A stretch of DNA of 64,000 nucleotides. Source: a bacterium (lineage in GTDB: Bacteria; Pseudomonadota; Alphaproteobacteria; SP197). The DNA lies in assembly GCA_028821455.1 (NCBI GenBank), contig JAPPGE010000014.1:1-64000 (forward strand), given 5' to 3'. Below are positions 52,602 to 63,253 of the stretch, piece after piece (the stretch's first letter is position 1; each line of letters starts with the position of its first letter). A model generated the notes under the pieces. It was not told the DNA's origin, did not search any database, and was given only the letters and a program-made list of their open reading frames with translations. Position numbers and translations under genes: made by a program.

Positions 52602-54122
52602 ATGAAGTTCGGAAAACGAAACAATCTCGTTCAAGCGTTTGCGATCCTTTGCGTTGCGTGGGCTTCGCAGTCATGGGCCGCCAACAAGTGTGTGACAGTC
52701 GCTCACGATCTCAACAGTGGCGAAAGCCTCAGCATGGATCCGGCGCTCAACTTCGGGTTGGACAACGCCGGTCTGCTGGTCAATGTCTACGATGCCCTGG
52801 TCGATTTCGACAGCAATTTTGAGCTTGTGCCCAGGCTCGCCACGTCGTGGGAGGCGAATGCCGATGCGACCGAGTGGACGTTCCAACTGCGCGAAGGAGT
52901 CAGGTTCCACGATGGCAGTGACTTTGATGCTGCCGATGTCGTTTACTCCTACAACCGCGTCCTGGATCCGGACATCGGCTCGCCGGGCAAGGCTCTGCTC
53001 GACCCCTTTGTTGCAAGTGTCGAGGTGGTCGACACGTACACGGTGCGCTTCAATCTGACGCAGCCGACCGCCACTGCCCCGCTGCGGTTGCGGAACAAGT
53101 GGACCTACATCGTTCCGGAGGGGATCGCACGCGAACAGTTCGAACAGGCCGGAATCGGCACCGGGCCCTTCATGCAGGAATCCTTCGATCGCGGCGCGAC
53201 CTTCCACGAACTTGTGCGCAATCCCGACTACTGGGAGCCGGATCTGCCCAAGGCCGACTGCCTGCGGGTTACCGTGATCGATGAACCCATTACCCGCGCT
53301 GCCGCGCTGTTGTCCGGCGACATCGACGTTGCAAGCGTCATCGATCCCGAACTCGTCGGTCTGTTGACGAAGAACGAAGCCGTGATGGTGCAGACCGCGC
53401 CCGGTGGCGGCCCGTTGGTGCTCAACATGCTGACCGATGCACCGCCGTTCGACGATGTGAGGGTTCGTCGGGCCATGAAGCTCGTGGTGGATCGTCAGGC
53501 AATCGTTGACGGCCCGCTTCTGGGTATCGGCGAGCCCGGCAACGACACTCCGATCCCGCCCTCCAATCCATCGGCTCACCGCAACGACATCCAACCGCGC
53601 GACATCGACCAGGCTCGGTCCCTGCTCGCAGAAGCGGGGTATCCCGACGGGATCGATGTGGAACTCTACACCGCACCGGCCGGAATCGGGTACGTGAGCA
53701 CGGCGCAGGCCTATGCGCAGATGGCCGCGGAAGCGGGAATCCGCGTCAAGATCAACATCATGCCTGCTGCTGGATACTGGAGCGAGGTGTGGATGAAGAA
53801 GCCGTTCTCGTCGTCCAACTGGGGCGCGCGACATCCGGTGGAGGCACTCGGAGTAGGTTACCGCTCGGATGCCAAGTGGAACGATACCCGATGGTACAAC
53901 GACGAGTTTGACAGCCTGCTCGACAAGGCCAACGCCACCGTTGACTTGGGCGAACGAGCAGTCCACCTGAAGGCGGCGCAACAACTGCTTGCCGACGACG
54001 GAGGTGCGATCGTGCCCGCATTTTTCCCGGTCGTCTCGGCGACAAGAAGCAACTGTACCGGTTACGAGCCGCACACGATTCGCTTCTACTTCAACTTCCG
54101 CACCGTGGAGTGCGCGAATTGA
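52602..54122 (+). CDS. Peptide/dipeptide ABC transporter, substrate-binding protein, system 2
   Basis: 506 residues. ATG 52602 with GGAGGAGG upstream. Signal peptide (LVQAFAILCVAWASQSWA). SBP_bac_5 core: SLSMDPALNFGLDNAGLLVN, FQLREGVRFHDGSDFDAADV and VRRAMKLVVDRQAIVDGPLL. It is first in a four-gene operon with the same order as system 1. Because it is divergent from the choline-sulfatase gene, its ligand may be a sulfate ester or quaternary amine (inference). Confidence 0.94.
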   Translation: MKFGKRNNLVQAFAILCVAWASQSWAANKCVTVAHDLNSGESLSMDPALNFGLDNAGLLVNVYDALVDFDSNFELVPRLATSWEANADATEWTFQLREGVRFHDGSDFDAADVVYSYNRVLDPDIGSPGKALLDPFVASVEVVDTYTVRFNLTQPTATAPLRLRNKWTYIVPEGIAREQFEQAGIGTGPFMQESFDRGATFHELVRNPDYWEPDLPKADCLRVTVIDEPITRAAALLSGDIDVASVIDPELVGLLTKNEAVMVQTAPGGGPLVLNMLTDAPPFDDVRVRRAMKLVVDRQAIVDGPLLGIGEPGNDTPIPPSNPSAHRNDIQPRDIDQARSLLAEAGYPDGIDVELYTAPAGIGYVSTAQAYAQMAAEAGIRVKINIMPAAGYWSEVWMKKPFSSSNWGARHPVEALGVGYRSDAKWNDTRWYNDEFDSLLDKANATVDLGERAVHLKAAQQLLADDGGAIVPAFFPVVSATRSNCTGYEPHTIRFYFNFRTVECAN

Positions 54123-54235
54123 GGTGACGGGGATCCTTGCGAGCACTGCCGAGGTGCGGAACCGAACCGCACCTCGGTCTCGCTTGAAGAAAGAAACGGC
54201 GGCTTCGCGCCGTCGGTCTTGACAGGCCTGGCACA

Positions 54236-55186
54236 TTGAAGCTTGCGAGCCTTCTTCTCACTCGAATTGCACTGGCTGCTCTCACGCTTCTTCTGGTGTC
54301 AGTGGTCACGTTTGCGGCCGTGGAGATCATTCCCGGCGACATGGCAACCCGATATCTGGGTCAGGAAGCCACGCCCGAGGCGGTCGCCGTGCTCAAGAAA
54401 CGCATGGGGTTGGATCGTCCCGCTCCGGAGCGCTATCTCGAATGGATACGCGGAGTCCTGGCGGGAGACTTCGGCGAGTCACTGGCGAGCAGGCGCCCCG
54501 TCTCGGAGGTGCTGGGACCAAAGATCCGGAACACCGCGATTCTCGCAGTCGCGGCGTTTATCCTTTATCTGCCGCTCACTCTGATTCCGGCGGCTTTCTC
54601 CGCGATCAATCGCGACCGTGCGCCCGATCATCTGCTCACGAGCCTCAACCTGCTTGCCGTCTCGATACCGCCTTTTCTGCTCGCAACGTTCCTGCTTGTG
54701 GTGTTCGTGGTGGTATTGCCCTGGTTTCCGGCGATTTCCGCCGTCACCGAAGAGACGTCGTTGTGGGAGCTCTCGCGTGTGCTGGTCCTGCCCACCGCGA
54801 CATTGGCAATCTCCATGGCCGCCTACACAATGCGGATGCTGCGCGACAATCTGATCGAGATCCTTGATGCCGATTTCGTCCGCATGGCCGAGCTCAAGGG
54901 TATGCCACGCCGGCGAGTCCTGTGGCGTCACGCGCTACCGAACGCGCTGGGTCCGAGTCTCAACATCACCGCGCTCAATGTCGCGTTTCTGGTGAGCGGC
55001 GTGGTGGTCGTGGAGAAGGTGTTCGCCTACCCCGGATTCGGACGCCAAATGGTCGATGCGCTGCTCGTCGAGGATCAGCCGGTGGTGCAGGCGACCGTGC
55101 TGCTCGCCTCCGGCGTTTACATCGCGGCCAACCTGTTGGCCGATCTTGGTCAGATACTGCTTAATCCCAGGCTCCGGGAGAACTGA
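54236..55186 (+). CDS. Peptide/dipeptide ABC transporter permease (DppB-type), system 2
   Basis: 316 residues from a TTG at 54236 (no better start). N-terminal TM LLLTRIALAALTLLLVSVVT, then EIIPGDMATRYLG, the coupling loop FVRMAELKGMPRRRVLWRHA, and PGFGRQMVDALLVEDQPVVQ. It ends 3 bp before the next permease gene. Confidence 0.94.
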   Translation: MKLASLLLTRIALAALTLLLVSVVTFAAVEIIPGDMATRYLGQEATPEAVAVLKKRMGLDRPAPERYLEWIRGVLAGDFGESLASRRPVSEVLGPKIRNTAILAVAAFILYLPLTLIPAAFSAINRDRAPDHLLTSLNLLAVSIPPFLLATFLLVVFVVVLPWFPAISAVTEETSLWELSRVLVLPTATLAISMAAYTMRMLRDNLIEILDADFVRMAELKGMPRRRVLWRHALPNALGPSLNITALNVAFLVSGVVVVEKVFAYPGFGRQMVDALLVEDQPVVQATVLLASGVYIAANLLADLGQILLNPRLREN

Positions 55187-55189
55187 CGG

Positions 55190-56080
55190 ATGACGACTGG
55201 AGCATCGCTCGGGGCCGCCTCCTTCTCGCGGGCAACGGTGTTTCGCTTCTGGCGGCAGGCGCCTGCGAGTTTCCGCATCGGCGGCGCAATTCTCGCAGTC
55301 CACATCGCGGTGGCGATCACCGGGCCGCTCTGGGCACCGTACGGCCAGGCTGAACTCTTTGTCGGACCAGCCCTTGCCGCACCCGGCTGGGACCACCCGT
55401 TCGGCACCGACGTCCTGGGGCGCGATGTGTTCAGTCGCGTGGTGCACGGCGCGCATCTCGTCATCGTGCTCTCTGTTCTGGGAACGCTTATTGGCGTGGT
55501 CGTTGGGACCACGATCGGCCTGTTGAGTGCCTATCTTGGAGGCTGGTTCGACACACTCGTGATGCGCCTGATCGAGACCTTGATCAGCATTCCCTATCTT
55601 GTCCTCGCGCTGCTTGCTGTGGCTGCCGCGGGTCCGGAGTACGCGGGTGATCCGGTGCTCCTGATTCTGGTGGTCGGATTCGTCTTCTCGCCTCGCGTCG
55701 CGCGCATGGCCCGGGCCGCGGGACTGGACGTGGCAACACGCGATTTCGTCACCATCGCCCGCCTGCGCGGAGAGAGTCCATGGTCTGTGGTCGTCCGGGA
55801 ACTGCTTCCCAACGCTACAGGAACCCTTCTCGTCGAATTCGCACTTCGCACAGGATACGCACCGGTCCTCATCGGCACGCTCGGTTTCCTCGGCTTTGGA
55901 CTGCGCCCCCCGAGTCCGGAGTGGGGGCTCATGATCAGTGAGTACCGCAATCTGCTTCTGGCTTCGCCCATCGTGGTGCTCATGCCCGGACTGATGCTCG
56001 CCTCGCTCATCATTGGTCTCAACATGTGGACCGAGGGCCTCGCTCGTATCCTGGGTCGAAGCGTACGGTTCGACGAATGA
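55190..56080 (+). CDS. Peptide/dipeptide ABC transporter permease (DppC-type), system 2
   Basis: 296 residues, about six TM segments. HPFGTDVLGRDVFSRVVHGA is the conserved loop after TM1; the coupling loop is FVTIARLRGESPWSVVVREL. Its stop overlaps the ATPase ATG (ATGA). Confidence 0.94.
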   Translation: MTTGASLGAASFSRATVFRFWRQAPASFRIGGAILAVHIAVAITGPLWAPYGQAELFVGPALAAPGWDHPFGTDVLGRDVFSRVVHGAHLVIVLSVLGTLIGVVVGTTIGLLSAYLGGWFDTLVMRLIETLISIPYLVLALLAVAAAGPEYAGDPVLLILVVGFVFSPRVARMARAAGLDVATRDFVTIARLRGESPWSVVVRELLPNATGTLLVEFALRTGYAPVLIGTLGFLGFGLRPPSPEWGLMISEYRNLLLASPIVVLMPGLMLASLIIGLNMWTEGLARILGRSVRFDE

Positions 56081-58161
56081 GCTCGTCTTCTGAACCGGTC
56101 GCACGACTCGATCGGATATGTCTCGACTATCGGCATCACGACGGCTGGTTGCGGGTGCTTCAGGAGGTCTCGCTCGACATCTCTCCTGGCGAGGTGATTG
56201 GACTGGTCGGAGAGTCGGGATGCGGCAAATCCACGTTGAGTGCCCTGCTCCTTGGCTACCGGCACCCGAGTGCACGCGTGACGAACGGCCGGGCGCTGTT
56301 CGAGGGAACGGACCTCCTCAAGCTTGAACGCGAGGCGCTGGACCGGATTCGCGGTCGACGCGTCGCGCTCATTCCCCAGAATCCGACGACATCGCTTAAT
56401 CCCTCGATGCGCGTGGGGGACCAGATCGCGGAAGTGCTGAGGTTTCATGGCGTGACGCCGGGTGCCGCAGCGACAACCAGGCGCGTGCGCGAGGTGCTGG
56501 AGAGCGTGAGTCTTCCCGACCCGCCCCGCATAGCACGACGATATCCTCACCAACTCTCCGGCGGGCAGCAGCAGCGGGTCGCCATTGCCATGGCACTCGC
56601 CTGCAACCCGTCGTTGCTGATACTCGACGAGCCGACTACAGGGCTGGATGTCACCACCCAGGACCAGATTTTGCGGCTGCTCGCGAAGCTGCGTGAGCTG
56701 CACGATATGGCGATGCTCTATGTCACCCACGACCTCGGAGTCGTCGCCCAGATTGCCGATCGAGTATGCGTCATGTACGCCGGTCACGTGGTCGAGACAG
56801 CACACAAGGCGGTTGTTTTCGACGGCCCCCGCCATCCCTACACCCAAGGGTTGATCGCCTCCATTCCCCGTATCGCAGATGGCGAGGCGCGCACCGGGCA
56901 TCCCCTGAAGGGTCTGTTGCGGCGCTCGGAGTTGCCACGGGGCTGTCCGTTTTTTCCGCGATGCGACTTCTCCAGACCCTCGTGCGGTGACAGCCCTCAA
57001 CGCCTCGAGACCATCGGGAACGGGCATCAGGTCGCTTGTCAGCGCTGGAGAGATATCAAGCCGGATGTTGATGCGGCACGCGCGGCTCCAACAGTCCGGC
57101 GCGCAAGCGGGACGAACGAAACGCTGCTGTCGCTTGAGCACGTCTCCCTGCGCTACGGCAGGCGAGGATTTCTCGACAGGTTGCTCGGTCTGGCCGCCCC
57201 GACTGTCGTTCACGATGTCTCCCTGACGATCGAGCGTGGTGAGGTGTTCGCCCTGGTCGGCGAATCGGGCAGCGGAAAGTCAACGGTCGCGAAAGCGATC
57301 AGCGGCCTCCTTGCGCCCTTCACCGGCGAGCTACGTTTTGGTGACAATGTCCTGCCGGGATCTGTGGAGGAACGCCCCGCGAACCTGAAGCGCCGCATCC
57401 AGTACATCTTCCAGAATCCCGATGCTTCCCTCAATCCAAGGGCGCGGGTGCGGACATCCCTTACCCGGCCCATCGTCAAGTTCCTTTCCGTTTCCCGCTT
57501 GGATGTTGGTGCCCGGATTGCCACCGCACTCGGCGAGGTTCGACTACCGGAGAGCTACGCGATCCACTATCCCGACCAGCTATCGGGTGGCGAGCGTCAA
57601 CGCGTTGCTCTCGCCCGAGCACTCGTCGCGCAGCCCGATCTGCTGCTTTGCGACGAGGTGCTTTCGTCGCTCGATGTCTCGGTGCAGGCCAGTATTCTGG
57701 GTCTGCTTGAAGCGCTGAAACGCGATACCGCTGTTACAATGTTGTTCATTTCCCACGATCTGGCGGTCGTGCGCTCATTGGCCGACCGGGTCGCGGTGCT
57801 CTTCCAGGGGCACCTTTGTGAAGTCGGCGACAAGGATCTGGTTTTTGCCCCACCATTTCATCCCTACACTCACTCACTGCTCCAGGCCGTGCCGGATGTC
57901 GGCAAGCGAGCACGTTCGATTGACTCTCCGGACATCGGGGCTTCCACGCAGGCAGGAGCGGCGTGCGCGTTCGTCGGCCGATGTCCCTGGCAACTTGGAA
58001 ACCGCTGCGTCGAAGAGTCGCCGCCATGGCGCACGTTCCGCGCAGGTCTCCGTATTCGCTGCCATCACGAAACGATAGACCTTGAACGCCTCGCGAGAGG
58101 CGAGTCGTTCGATCGGACCCGCGCGGCCAGCCCCCAGCGACAACCCGGAAACGGCGATTAG
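56077..58161 (+). CDS. Peptide/dipeptide ABC transporter, fused DppD-DppF-type ATPase, system 2
   Basis: 694 residues from the ATG at 56077. Half 1: [42 protein letters not shown], with the tail [15 protein letters not shown]. Half 2: [41 protein letters not shown], with the tail [16 protein letters not shown]. The layout is the same as the ATPase of system 1, but the two are clearly diverged, so they are old paralogues rather than a recent duplication. Confidence 0.94.
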   Translation: MSSSSEPVARLDRICLDYRHHDGWLRVLQEVSLDISPGEVIGLVGESGCGKSTLSALLLGYRHPSARVTNGRALFEGTDLLKLEREALDRIRGRRVALIPQNPTTSLNPSMRVGDQIAEVLRFHGVTPGAAATTRRVREVLESVSLPDPPRIARRYPHQLSGGQQQRVAIAMALACNPSLLILDEPTTGLDVTTQDQILRLLAKLRELHDMAMLYVTHDLGVVAQIADRVCVMYAGHVVETAHKAVVFDGPRHPYTQGLIASIPRIADGEARTGHPLKGLLRRSELPRGCPFFPRCDFSRPSCGDSPQRLETIGNGHQVACQRWRDIKPDVDAARAAPTVRRASGTNETLLSLEHVSLRYGRRGFLDRLLGLAAPTVVHDVSLTIERGEVFALVGESGSGKSTVAKAISGLLAPFTGELRFGDNVLPGSVEERPANLKRRIQYIFQNPDASLNPRARVRTSLTRPIVKFLSVSRLDVGARIATALGEVRLPESYAIHYPDQLSGGERQRVALARALVAQPDLLLCDEVLSSLDVSVQASILGLLEALKRDTAVTMLFISHDLAVVRSLADRVAVLFQGHLCEVGDKDLVFAPPFHPYTHSLLQAVPDVGKRARSIDSPDIGASTQAGAACAFVGRCPWQLGNRCVEESPPWRTFRAGLRIRCHHETIDLERLARGESFDRTRAASPQRQPGNGD

Positions 58162-58234
58162 ACCCCGGGTTCAAGGGGCAACGATGGCTTCAGGCCCATG
58201 AGCCCTGCAGAGCCGTGACAGATGCCCTGCAGTC

Positions 58235-58470
58235 ATGGGAGAGCAGGCCGCTGTCGCGCGGCATCTGGAGCGCCCCGCCCTGCATTCCGCCGAAACCGGC
58301 TTCCCGGTCAACGGCAAGATCCAGTGGTTCCATGTCGTCAGCGACGGATCCCTGACGCTGAAGCGCCTGCACCGCAAGCGCGGACGAGAAGCGATCAAGG
58401 CGAACTGCATTATCCAGCGCTACAGCAGCATCCCGATGTACGGGCTCAAGCACTCAGGGGCGGGCCGACC
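58235..58470 (+). pseudogene. IS66-family transposase fragment
   Basis: HSAETGFPVNGKIQWFHVVS followed by SDGSLTLKRLHRKRGREAI matches the catalytic-core region of IS66 TnpC (ETG-x-R-V-x-GK-x-x-W-x-H ... L-x-x-x-H-x-x-RG). Only about 75 codons remain. It sits between the ABC operon and the NCS2 permease gene. Confidence 0.72.
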
Positions 58471-58512
58471 GCCGATCTCTCGATCAAGTCAGTTGCACAC
58501 GGGTTTCCCTTG

Positions 58513-59832
58513 TCAGATGTCCTCGGGCAGGACCTGGTTCAGCACGATGGCGATGATGGCCGTGGGAAGCAGGCCGGAGACGGCCATGGTGTGGAGGACG
58601 CCGGGCAGGTACTGGACCGCGGTGGGGACCAGGTTGAGGCCGAGCCCGAAGGCGAGGGAAACGGCGATGATCACCATGTTCCTGCGGTTCATGGTCACTT
58701 CTGACAGCATGTTGAGGCCGGCGGCGGCTACCATGCCGAACATCACGATGACACCGCCACCGAGGACAGGGAGCGGCATGGAGGCGATCACCGCACCGAT
58801 CTTCGGCAGGAAACCGCAGACCACGAGGATGATGGCGCCGATCGTGACCACGTGGCGGCTCATGATTCCGGTCATGCCGACGATGCCAACGTTCTGGCTG
58901 AAGGAGGTGTTGGGAAGGCCGCCGAAGACGGAAGCCACCGCGGTTCCCAGGCCGTCGGCGTAGGTCGCGCCGGCAATCTCCTTGTCGGTCGCGTCGCGGT
59001 TGGCGCCAGCCTTCGCCGTGGCGGAGGTGTCGCCGACAGTCTCCACGGCCGAGACGATGCAGATCAGCGTCACCGCGATAACGGCGCCAATGCTGAATTC
59101 CAGGCCATGGGGAAAGACATCGGGGACGGCGACAATGCCCGCCTTCGCCACCGGGGCGAAGCTCACCATGCCGAGGATGAGCGCCAGCACGTAGCCTGCC
59201 ACCAGGCCGACCAGCACCGCCGCGGCCGAGATGATCCCGCGGAAGTAGAACTTGGCGACGATGGCCACGATGACGACAACGAGCGCCACGGACCAGTGTT
59301 CCAGCGATCCGAAGCTCTCCGCCTCCATCTGGAACGTTGCGGCGCCGCCGGCCGCGTACTTGACGGCCACGGGTATGAGATAGAGGCCGATCGCCAGGAT
59401 CACCAGCCCGGTCACCAGAGGCGGAAAGAGGAAGCGGATGCGGCCGATGATGGTGCCGAACCCGAAGTGGATGATGCCCCCTATGAGGCAGGCTGTCAGG
59501 GCGACGCCGAGGCCTTCGGTGGCGGCAATCGCCGTCAGCACCGAGACGAAGGCAAAGCTGGTCCCCTGCATGATCGGCAGGCGCGATCCGACCGGGCCGA
59601 CGCCAACCGTCTGGAAGAGGGTGGCGACACCTGCAAAGAGCATGGCCATCTGGATGAGATAGACCTGTTCGGCGCCTCCGAAGGCCAGGCCGGCGGCGCC
59701 GGCGACGATGATGGAAGGGGTGATGTTGGAGGCGAACATCGCCAGCACGTGCTGCAGGCCAAGCGGTATCGCTTCTGCCAGCGGCGGCGTGACGTCGGGG
59801 TTCGCGTACCGGTTCTCTGCCTGGCTGGTCAT
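58513..59832 (-). CDS. NCS2-family uracil/xanthine-type permease
   Basis: 439 residues from the ATG at 59832; upstream reading is shadow. About 12-14 TM segments. AIPLGLQHVLAMFASNITPS is the family N-terminal signature, with GSRLPIMQGTSFAFVSVLTA in the middle and VFGGLPNTSFSQNVGIVGMT, the NCS2 'QNxGxxxxT' motif, in the second half. It imports a nucleobase with protons. Its last about 140 codons are repeated at 17990-18420. Confidence 0.94.
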   Translation of the reverse strand: MTSQAENRYANPDVTPPLAEAIPLGLQHVLAMFASNITPSIIVAGAAGLAFGGAEQVYLIQMAMLFAGVATLFQTVGVGPVGSRLPIMQGTSFAFVSVLTAIAATEGLGVALTACLIGGIIHFGFGTIIGRIRFLFPPLVTGLVILAIGLYLIPVAVKYAAGGAATFQMEAESFGSLEHWSVALVVVIVAIVAKFYFRGIISAAAVLVGLVAGYVLALILGMVSFAPVAKAGIVAVPDVFPHGLEFSIGAVIAVTLICIVSAVETVGDTSATAKAGANRDATDKEIAGATYADGLGTAVASVFGGLPNTSFSQNVGIVGMTGIMSRHVVTIGAIILVVCGFLPKIGAVIASMPLPVLGGGVIVMFGMVAAAGLNMLSEVTMNRRNMVIIAVSLAFGLGLNLVPTAVQYLPGVLHTMAVSGLLPTAIIAIVLNQVLPEDI

Positions 59833-59998
59833 GGCTGCCGGCGCTCCCTTGTGTTCTTGACCGGTATCATGAAGGCCACCAGAGGATTTGTCACGAGGGG
59901 TCTCGTCCTTGCACACGCATTCCGGATGCCGTCTACTCTGGCCCTGCCGGGAACCCTGTTGCCCGGCCCATGACGAGTGCGGGAACCTGTAGCCAGCG

Positions 59999-61510
59999 AT
60001 GTTCAATCTTGCCAGCAATCTGGAAAGCGCCGCCGCCAGTTTCCCGGGGCGCGAGGCCATCGTATTCGACGGCAGGAGGTGGACTTACGCCGAGATGGAG
60101 GAGCAGGCGGGCCGGGTGGCCCACGGCCTCCATCGCGCTGGTGTCCGGAACGGGGATCACGTGGCCCTGGTCTGCCCCAACCGGCCGGAGTTCGTGGCGA
60201 GCTATTTCGGCATCCTGAAAGCCGGCGCCGTGGTCGTGTGTGTCAGCGCGTTGCTGAAGGCCCGGGAGATCGCCTACCAGCTCGAGCATTCCGATGCGGT
60301 GGCCATGATCGCCTATGGCGGTGACGACATGGCAATTGGACGCCATGCACGCGAAGCCTTCGAGGAGGTCGGCGCCTGTCGCCGCGCCTGGTTCATCGGC
60401 ATGGAGAGTTTTGATGAACTGATCGGGGACGCGGACGGGAACTTCGAAAGCGCAGCCGTATCCGGTGAGGCGACGGCCGTCATCCTCTACACGTCGGGCA
60501 CCACCGGCTCTCCTCGGGGTGCGGAACTCAGCCATGCCAACATCATCATGAACGTCATGGTGCTGGCCCGCGTCAAGCCACCTCTCGAGGAAGGCGGAAA
60601 GACCCTGATCGCGCTGCCGCTCTTTCACGTCATGGCGCAGACCTGTGCCATGCATCTTGCCATCTACAACGCCATGACGATTGTCCTGGTCCAGCGCTTC
60701 AGGCCGGCCGAGGTGATCCGGCTGATGCTTGAGGAGGGCATCACCGGTCTCCATGGCGTGCCGACGATGTACCGGGCCATCCTCGACTGCCAGGAGGTGA
60801 CCGAAGCCGAGAAGACGATGCTGACCGAGCAGCTCGAGTCATTCTCGGCCGGTGGCGCTTCCCTGCTGCCTGAACTGCAGAAGGAGTGCATGGAGACCTA
60901 TTCGGTCAGCATGTCGAACGGCTATGGCGCCACGGAAACCTCGCCCGCCTCGTGCTTTCACCAGACAAGCGGTGCCATCCCTCTCGGTTCCATCGGCACC
61001 GCTGCCTGGGGCGTCCGGCTGAAGATCGTGGACGGGGCGGGTGGCGAGGTGCCGTCAGGCGAGGTCGGTGAACTCCTCGTGCGCGGCCATTGTGTCATGA
61101 AGGGCTACTACAAGGACCCGAAGGCCACGGCCGAGGCGATTCGCGACGGCTGGTATCACACCGGTGATCTCGCAAGAATGGACGAAGAAGGCCACGTCTT
61201 CATTGTCGGGCGCAAGAAGGAGTTGATCATCCGTGGCGGATTCAATGTGTACCCGGCGGAGGTTGAAGGCGTGCTCCTGGAGCACCCGGCCATCTCCCAG
61301 GCTGCTGTCGTCGGCGTGCCCGATCCGATGTACGGGGAAGAGGTGAAGGCCTTCGTGACCACGAGGCCAGGGTCGCCGCTTGACTCAGCTGAAGTCGTCA
61401 GCTGGGCAAGGAATGAACTGGGGGCGCACAAGTACCCCCGCCTTGTCGAGTTGAGGGAGACCCTGCCGCTCGGCCCCACCGGCAAGGTTCTCAAGCGAAT
61501 GCTGACGTGA
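59999..61510 (+). CDS. AMP-dependent acyl-CoA synthetase/ligase
   Basis: 503 residues. P-loop-like motif AVILYTSGTTGSPRGAELSH, the adenylate motif NGYGATETSPA, YHTGDLARMDEEGHVFIVGR, KKELIIRGGFNVYPAEVE and the C-terminal catalytic Lys in GPTGKVLKRML. It activates a carboxylic acid to the acyl-CoA through an acyl-AMP. It is first of three co-directional genes with an oxidoreductase and an RraA-like protein, suggesting a degradation pathway of an alcohol or acid. Substrate not predictable. Confidence 0.94.
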   Translation: MFNLASNLESAAASFPGREAIVFDGRRWTYAEMEEQAGRVAHGLHRAGVRNGDHVALVCPNRPEFVASYFGILKAGAVVVCVSALLKAREIAYQLEHSDAVAMIAYGGDDMAIGRHAREAFEEVGACRRAWFIGMESFDELIGDADGNFESAAVSGEATAVILYTSGTTGSPRGAELSHANIIMNVMVLARVKPPLEEGGKTLIALPLFHVMAQTCAMHLAIYNAMTIVLVQRFRPAEVIRLMLEEGITGLHGVPTMYRAILDCQEVTEAEKTMLTEQLESFSAGGASLLPELQKECMETYSVSMSNGYGATETSPASCFHQTSGAIPLGSIGTAAWGVRLKIVDGAGGEVPSGEVGELLVRGHCVMKGYYKDPKATAEAIRDGWYHTGDLARMDEEGHVFIVGRKKELIIRGGFNVYPAEVEGVLLEHPAISQAAVVGVPDPMYGEEVKAFVTTRPGSPLDSAEVVSWARNELGAHKYPRLVELRETLPLGPTGKVLKRMLT

Positions 61511-61523
61511 ATGGTGTGACGTG

Positions 61524-63179
61524 ATGGCGAAGGCGGCAGACTACATCGTGATTGGCGCGGGTTCGGCGGGTTGCGTGCTCGCAAACCGGTTGAGTGAGGA
61601 TCCGGACGTGACGGTGAAGGTCCTGGAGGCCGGCCCGTCGGATCGCAGCCTGTGGTTGCTTCGCATGCCGGCGGCGGCATGGATCATCATCAACGGCAAG
61701 CGGTACAACTGGCGGTACTTTTCCGAGCCCGAGCCGGGCATGGACAACCGCCGGCTTCTCTATCCGCGGGGCAAGGTCCTGGGCGGGTCGTCGTCGATCA
61801 ACGGCATGGTCTACCTGAGGGGCAATCCCCTCGACTATGACAATTGGGCCACCAACCGCCTCGACAACTGGTCCTTTGCCCACTGTCTTCCCTACTTCCG
61901 GAAAATGGAAAAGACAGACCGTGGCGATGACGCCTTCCGCGGCCGCGACGGTCCTCTGGAGATCACCGTGGGCGGCGACAGCAGCCCGCTTTACGAGGCC
62001 TATGTCGAGGCCGGCCAGCAGGCGGGATATCCCTTCACCGAGGATGTGAACGGCTATCGCCAGGAAGGGGTCTTCTACATGGAGCGAACGGTGCTGGGCG
62101 GAGTGCGCAACTCCGCGGCACGTGCCTGGCTTCATCCGGCACTGCGTCGCCCCAACCTCGAGGCCCTGACCAACGCCACCATCAACCGCATTCTCTTCGA
62201 GAACGGCCGCGCGGTCGGTGTCGAATACATCCAGGGCGGACGATCGAAGACCATGCGCGCCGAACGGGGTATCGTTCTCAGTGCCGGCACCTTCAACTCT
62301 CCGCAGATCCTGCTGCGTTCGGGGATCGGGCATGCCGATGAACTGAGGGAGCACGGTATCGACGTGGTGCATCACCTGCCGGGTGTCGGTCGCAACCTCC
62401 AGGACCATCTCGACTGGACCATTCAGTGGCAGTGCAAGCAGCCAGTCTCCCACTACCCTGCGACGAAGCCCCTTGGCCAGGCCCTGGCCGGCGCGGAGTG
62501 GCTGCTGGCGAAGCGGGGCGTCGCGGCCTCCAACCTTTTCGAGGCCGGCGGCTACTTTCGCAGCCGGCCTGGCATCGAATATCCCAACATCCAGCATCAC
62601 TTCGTTGCCGCCGCCATGAGCTATGACGGCACGGTGCCCGCCAGGGAGCACGCCTTCCAGATTCACATCAGCCAGATGCGCCCGACCAGCCGGGGTTATG
62701 TCCGCCTGAGATCCGCCGATCCCTTCGCCCCGCCCCGCATCCGGTTCAACCACCTTGAAACCGAAAACGACCGCCTTGAATTCCGGGAGGGACTCGAACT
62801 CACGCGCGAGATTGCCTCCCAGAAAGCCTTCGACCCCTATCGCGGACGGGAACTCGCTCCGGGCGAGGACGTCACGTCCCGCGAGGATGTCGATGCCTTC
62901 GCCCGCCGCGTCGGAGAGACCGAGCATCATCCGGCTTGCACTTGCAAGATGGGCTATGACGATGATGCCGTGGTCGACCGCGAGACCCGGGTCCATGGTG
63001 TCGACAACCTTCACGTGGTCGATGCATCGATCATGCCCAACGTGGTCACCGCCAACCTCAATGCGACCTGCCTGATGTTGGGGGAAAAGGCCGCCGATCT
63101 CATTGCCGGACGGGAACCTCTCGCTCCCGACTACACGCCGTTCCATCGGGCGCCTGACTGGCAGACCACGCAGCGCTAA
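61524..63179 (+). CDS. GMC-family FAD oxidoreductase (choline-dehydrogenase-like)
   Basis: 551 residues from the ATG at 61524. FAD-binding DYIVIGAGSAGCVLANRLSE, GMC signature 1 PRGKVLGGSSSINGMVYLRG, signature 2 GTFNSPQILLRSGIG, and the C-terminal HHPACTCKMG with the catalytic His and the NVVTANLNATCLMLGEKA segment. It oxidises a primary alcohol to the aldehyde. BetA (choline dehydrogenase) and other GMC enzymes look alike, so the substrate is open, though a BetC-like sulfatase lies 10 kb away. Confidence 0.93.
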   Translation: MAKAADYIVIGAGSAGCVLANRLSEDPDVTVKVLEAGPSDRSLWLLRMPAAAWIIINGKRYNWRYFSEPEPGMDNRRLLYPRGKVLGGSSSINGMVYLRGNPLDYDNWATNRLDNWSFAHCLPYFRKMEKTDRGDDAFRGRDGPLEITVGGDSSPLYEAYVEAGQQAGYPFTEDVNGYRQEGVFYMERTVLGGVRNSAARAWLHPALRRPNLEALTNATINRILFENGRAVGVEYIQGGRSKTMRAERGIVLSAGTFNSPQILLRSGIGHADELREHGIDVVHHLPGVGRNLQDHLDWTIQWQCKQPVSHYPATKPLGQALAGAEWLLAKRGVAASNLFEAGGYFRSRPGIEYPNIQHHFVAAAMSYDGTVPAREHAFQIHISQMRPTSRGYVRLRSADPFAPPRIRFNHLETENDRLEFREGLELTREIASQKAFDPYRGRELAPGEDVTSREDVDAFARRVGETEHHPACTCKMGYDDDAVVDRETRVHGVDNLHVVDASIMPNVVTANLNATCLMLGEKAADLIAGREPLAPDYTPFHRAPDWQTTQR

Positions 63180-63253
63180 AGCAGGATTGCTTGCGCCGAT
63201 CCGGCGAGGACCGCACGAAACGATTGTATCGAACAGGAAACGGGGACGATGCC

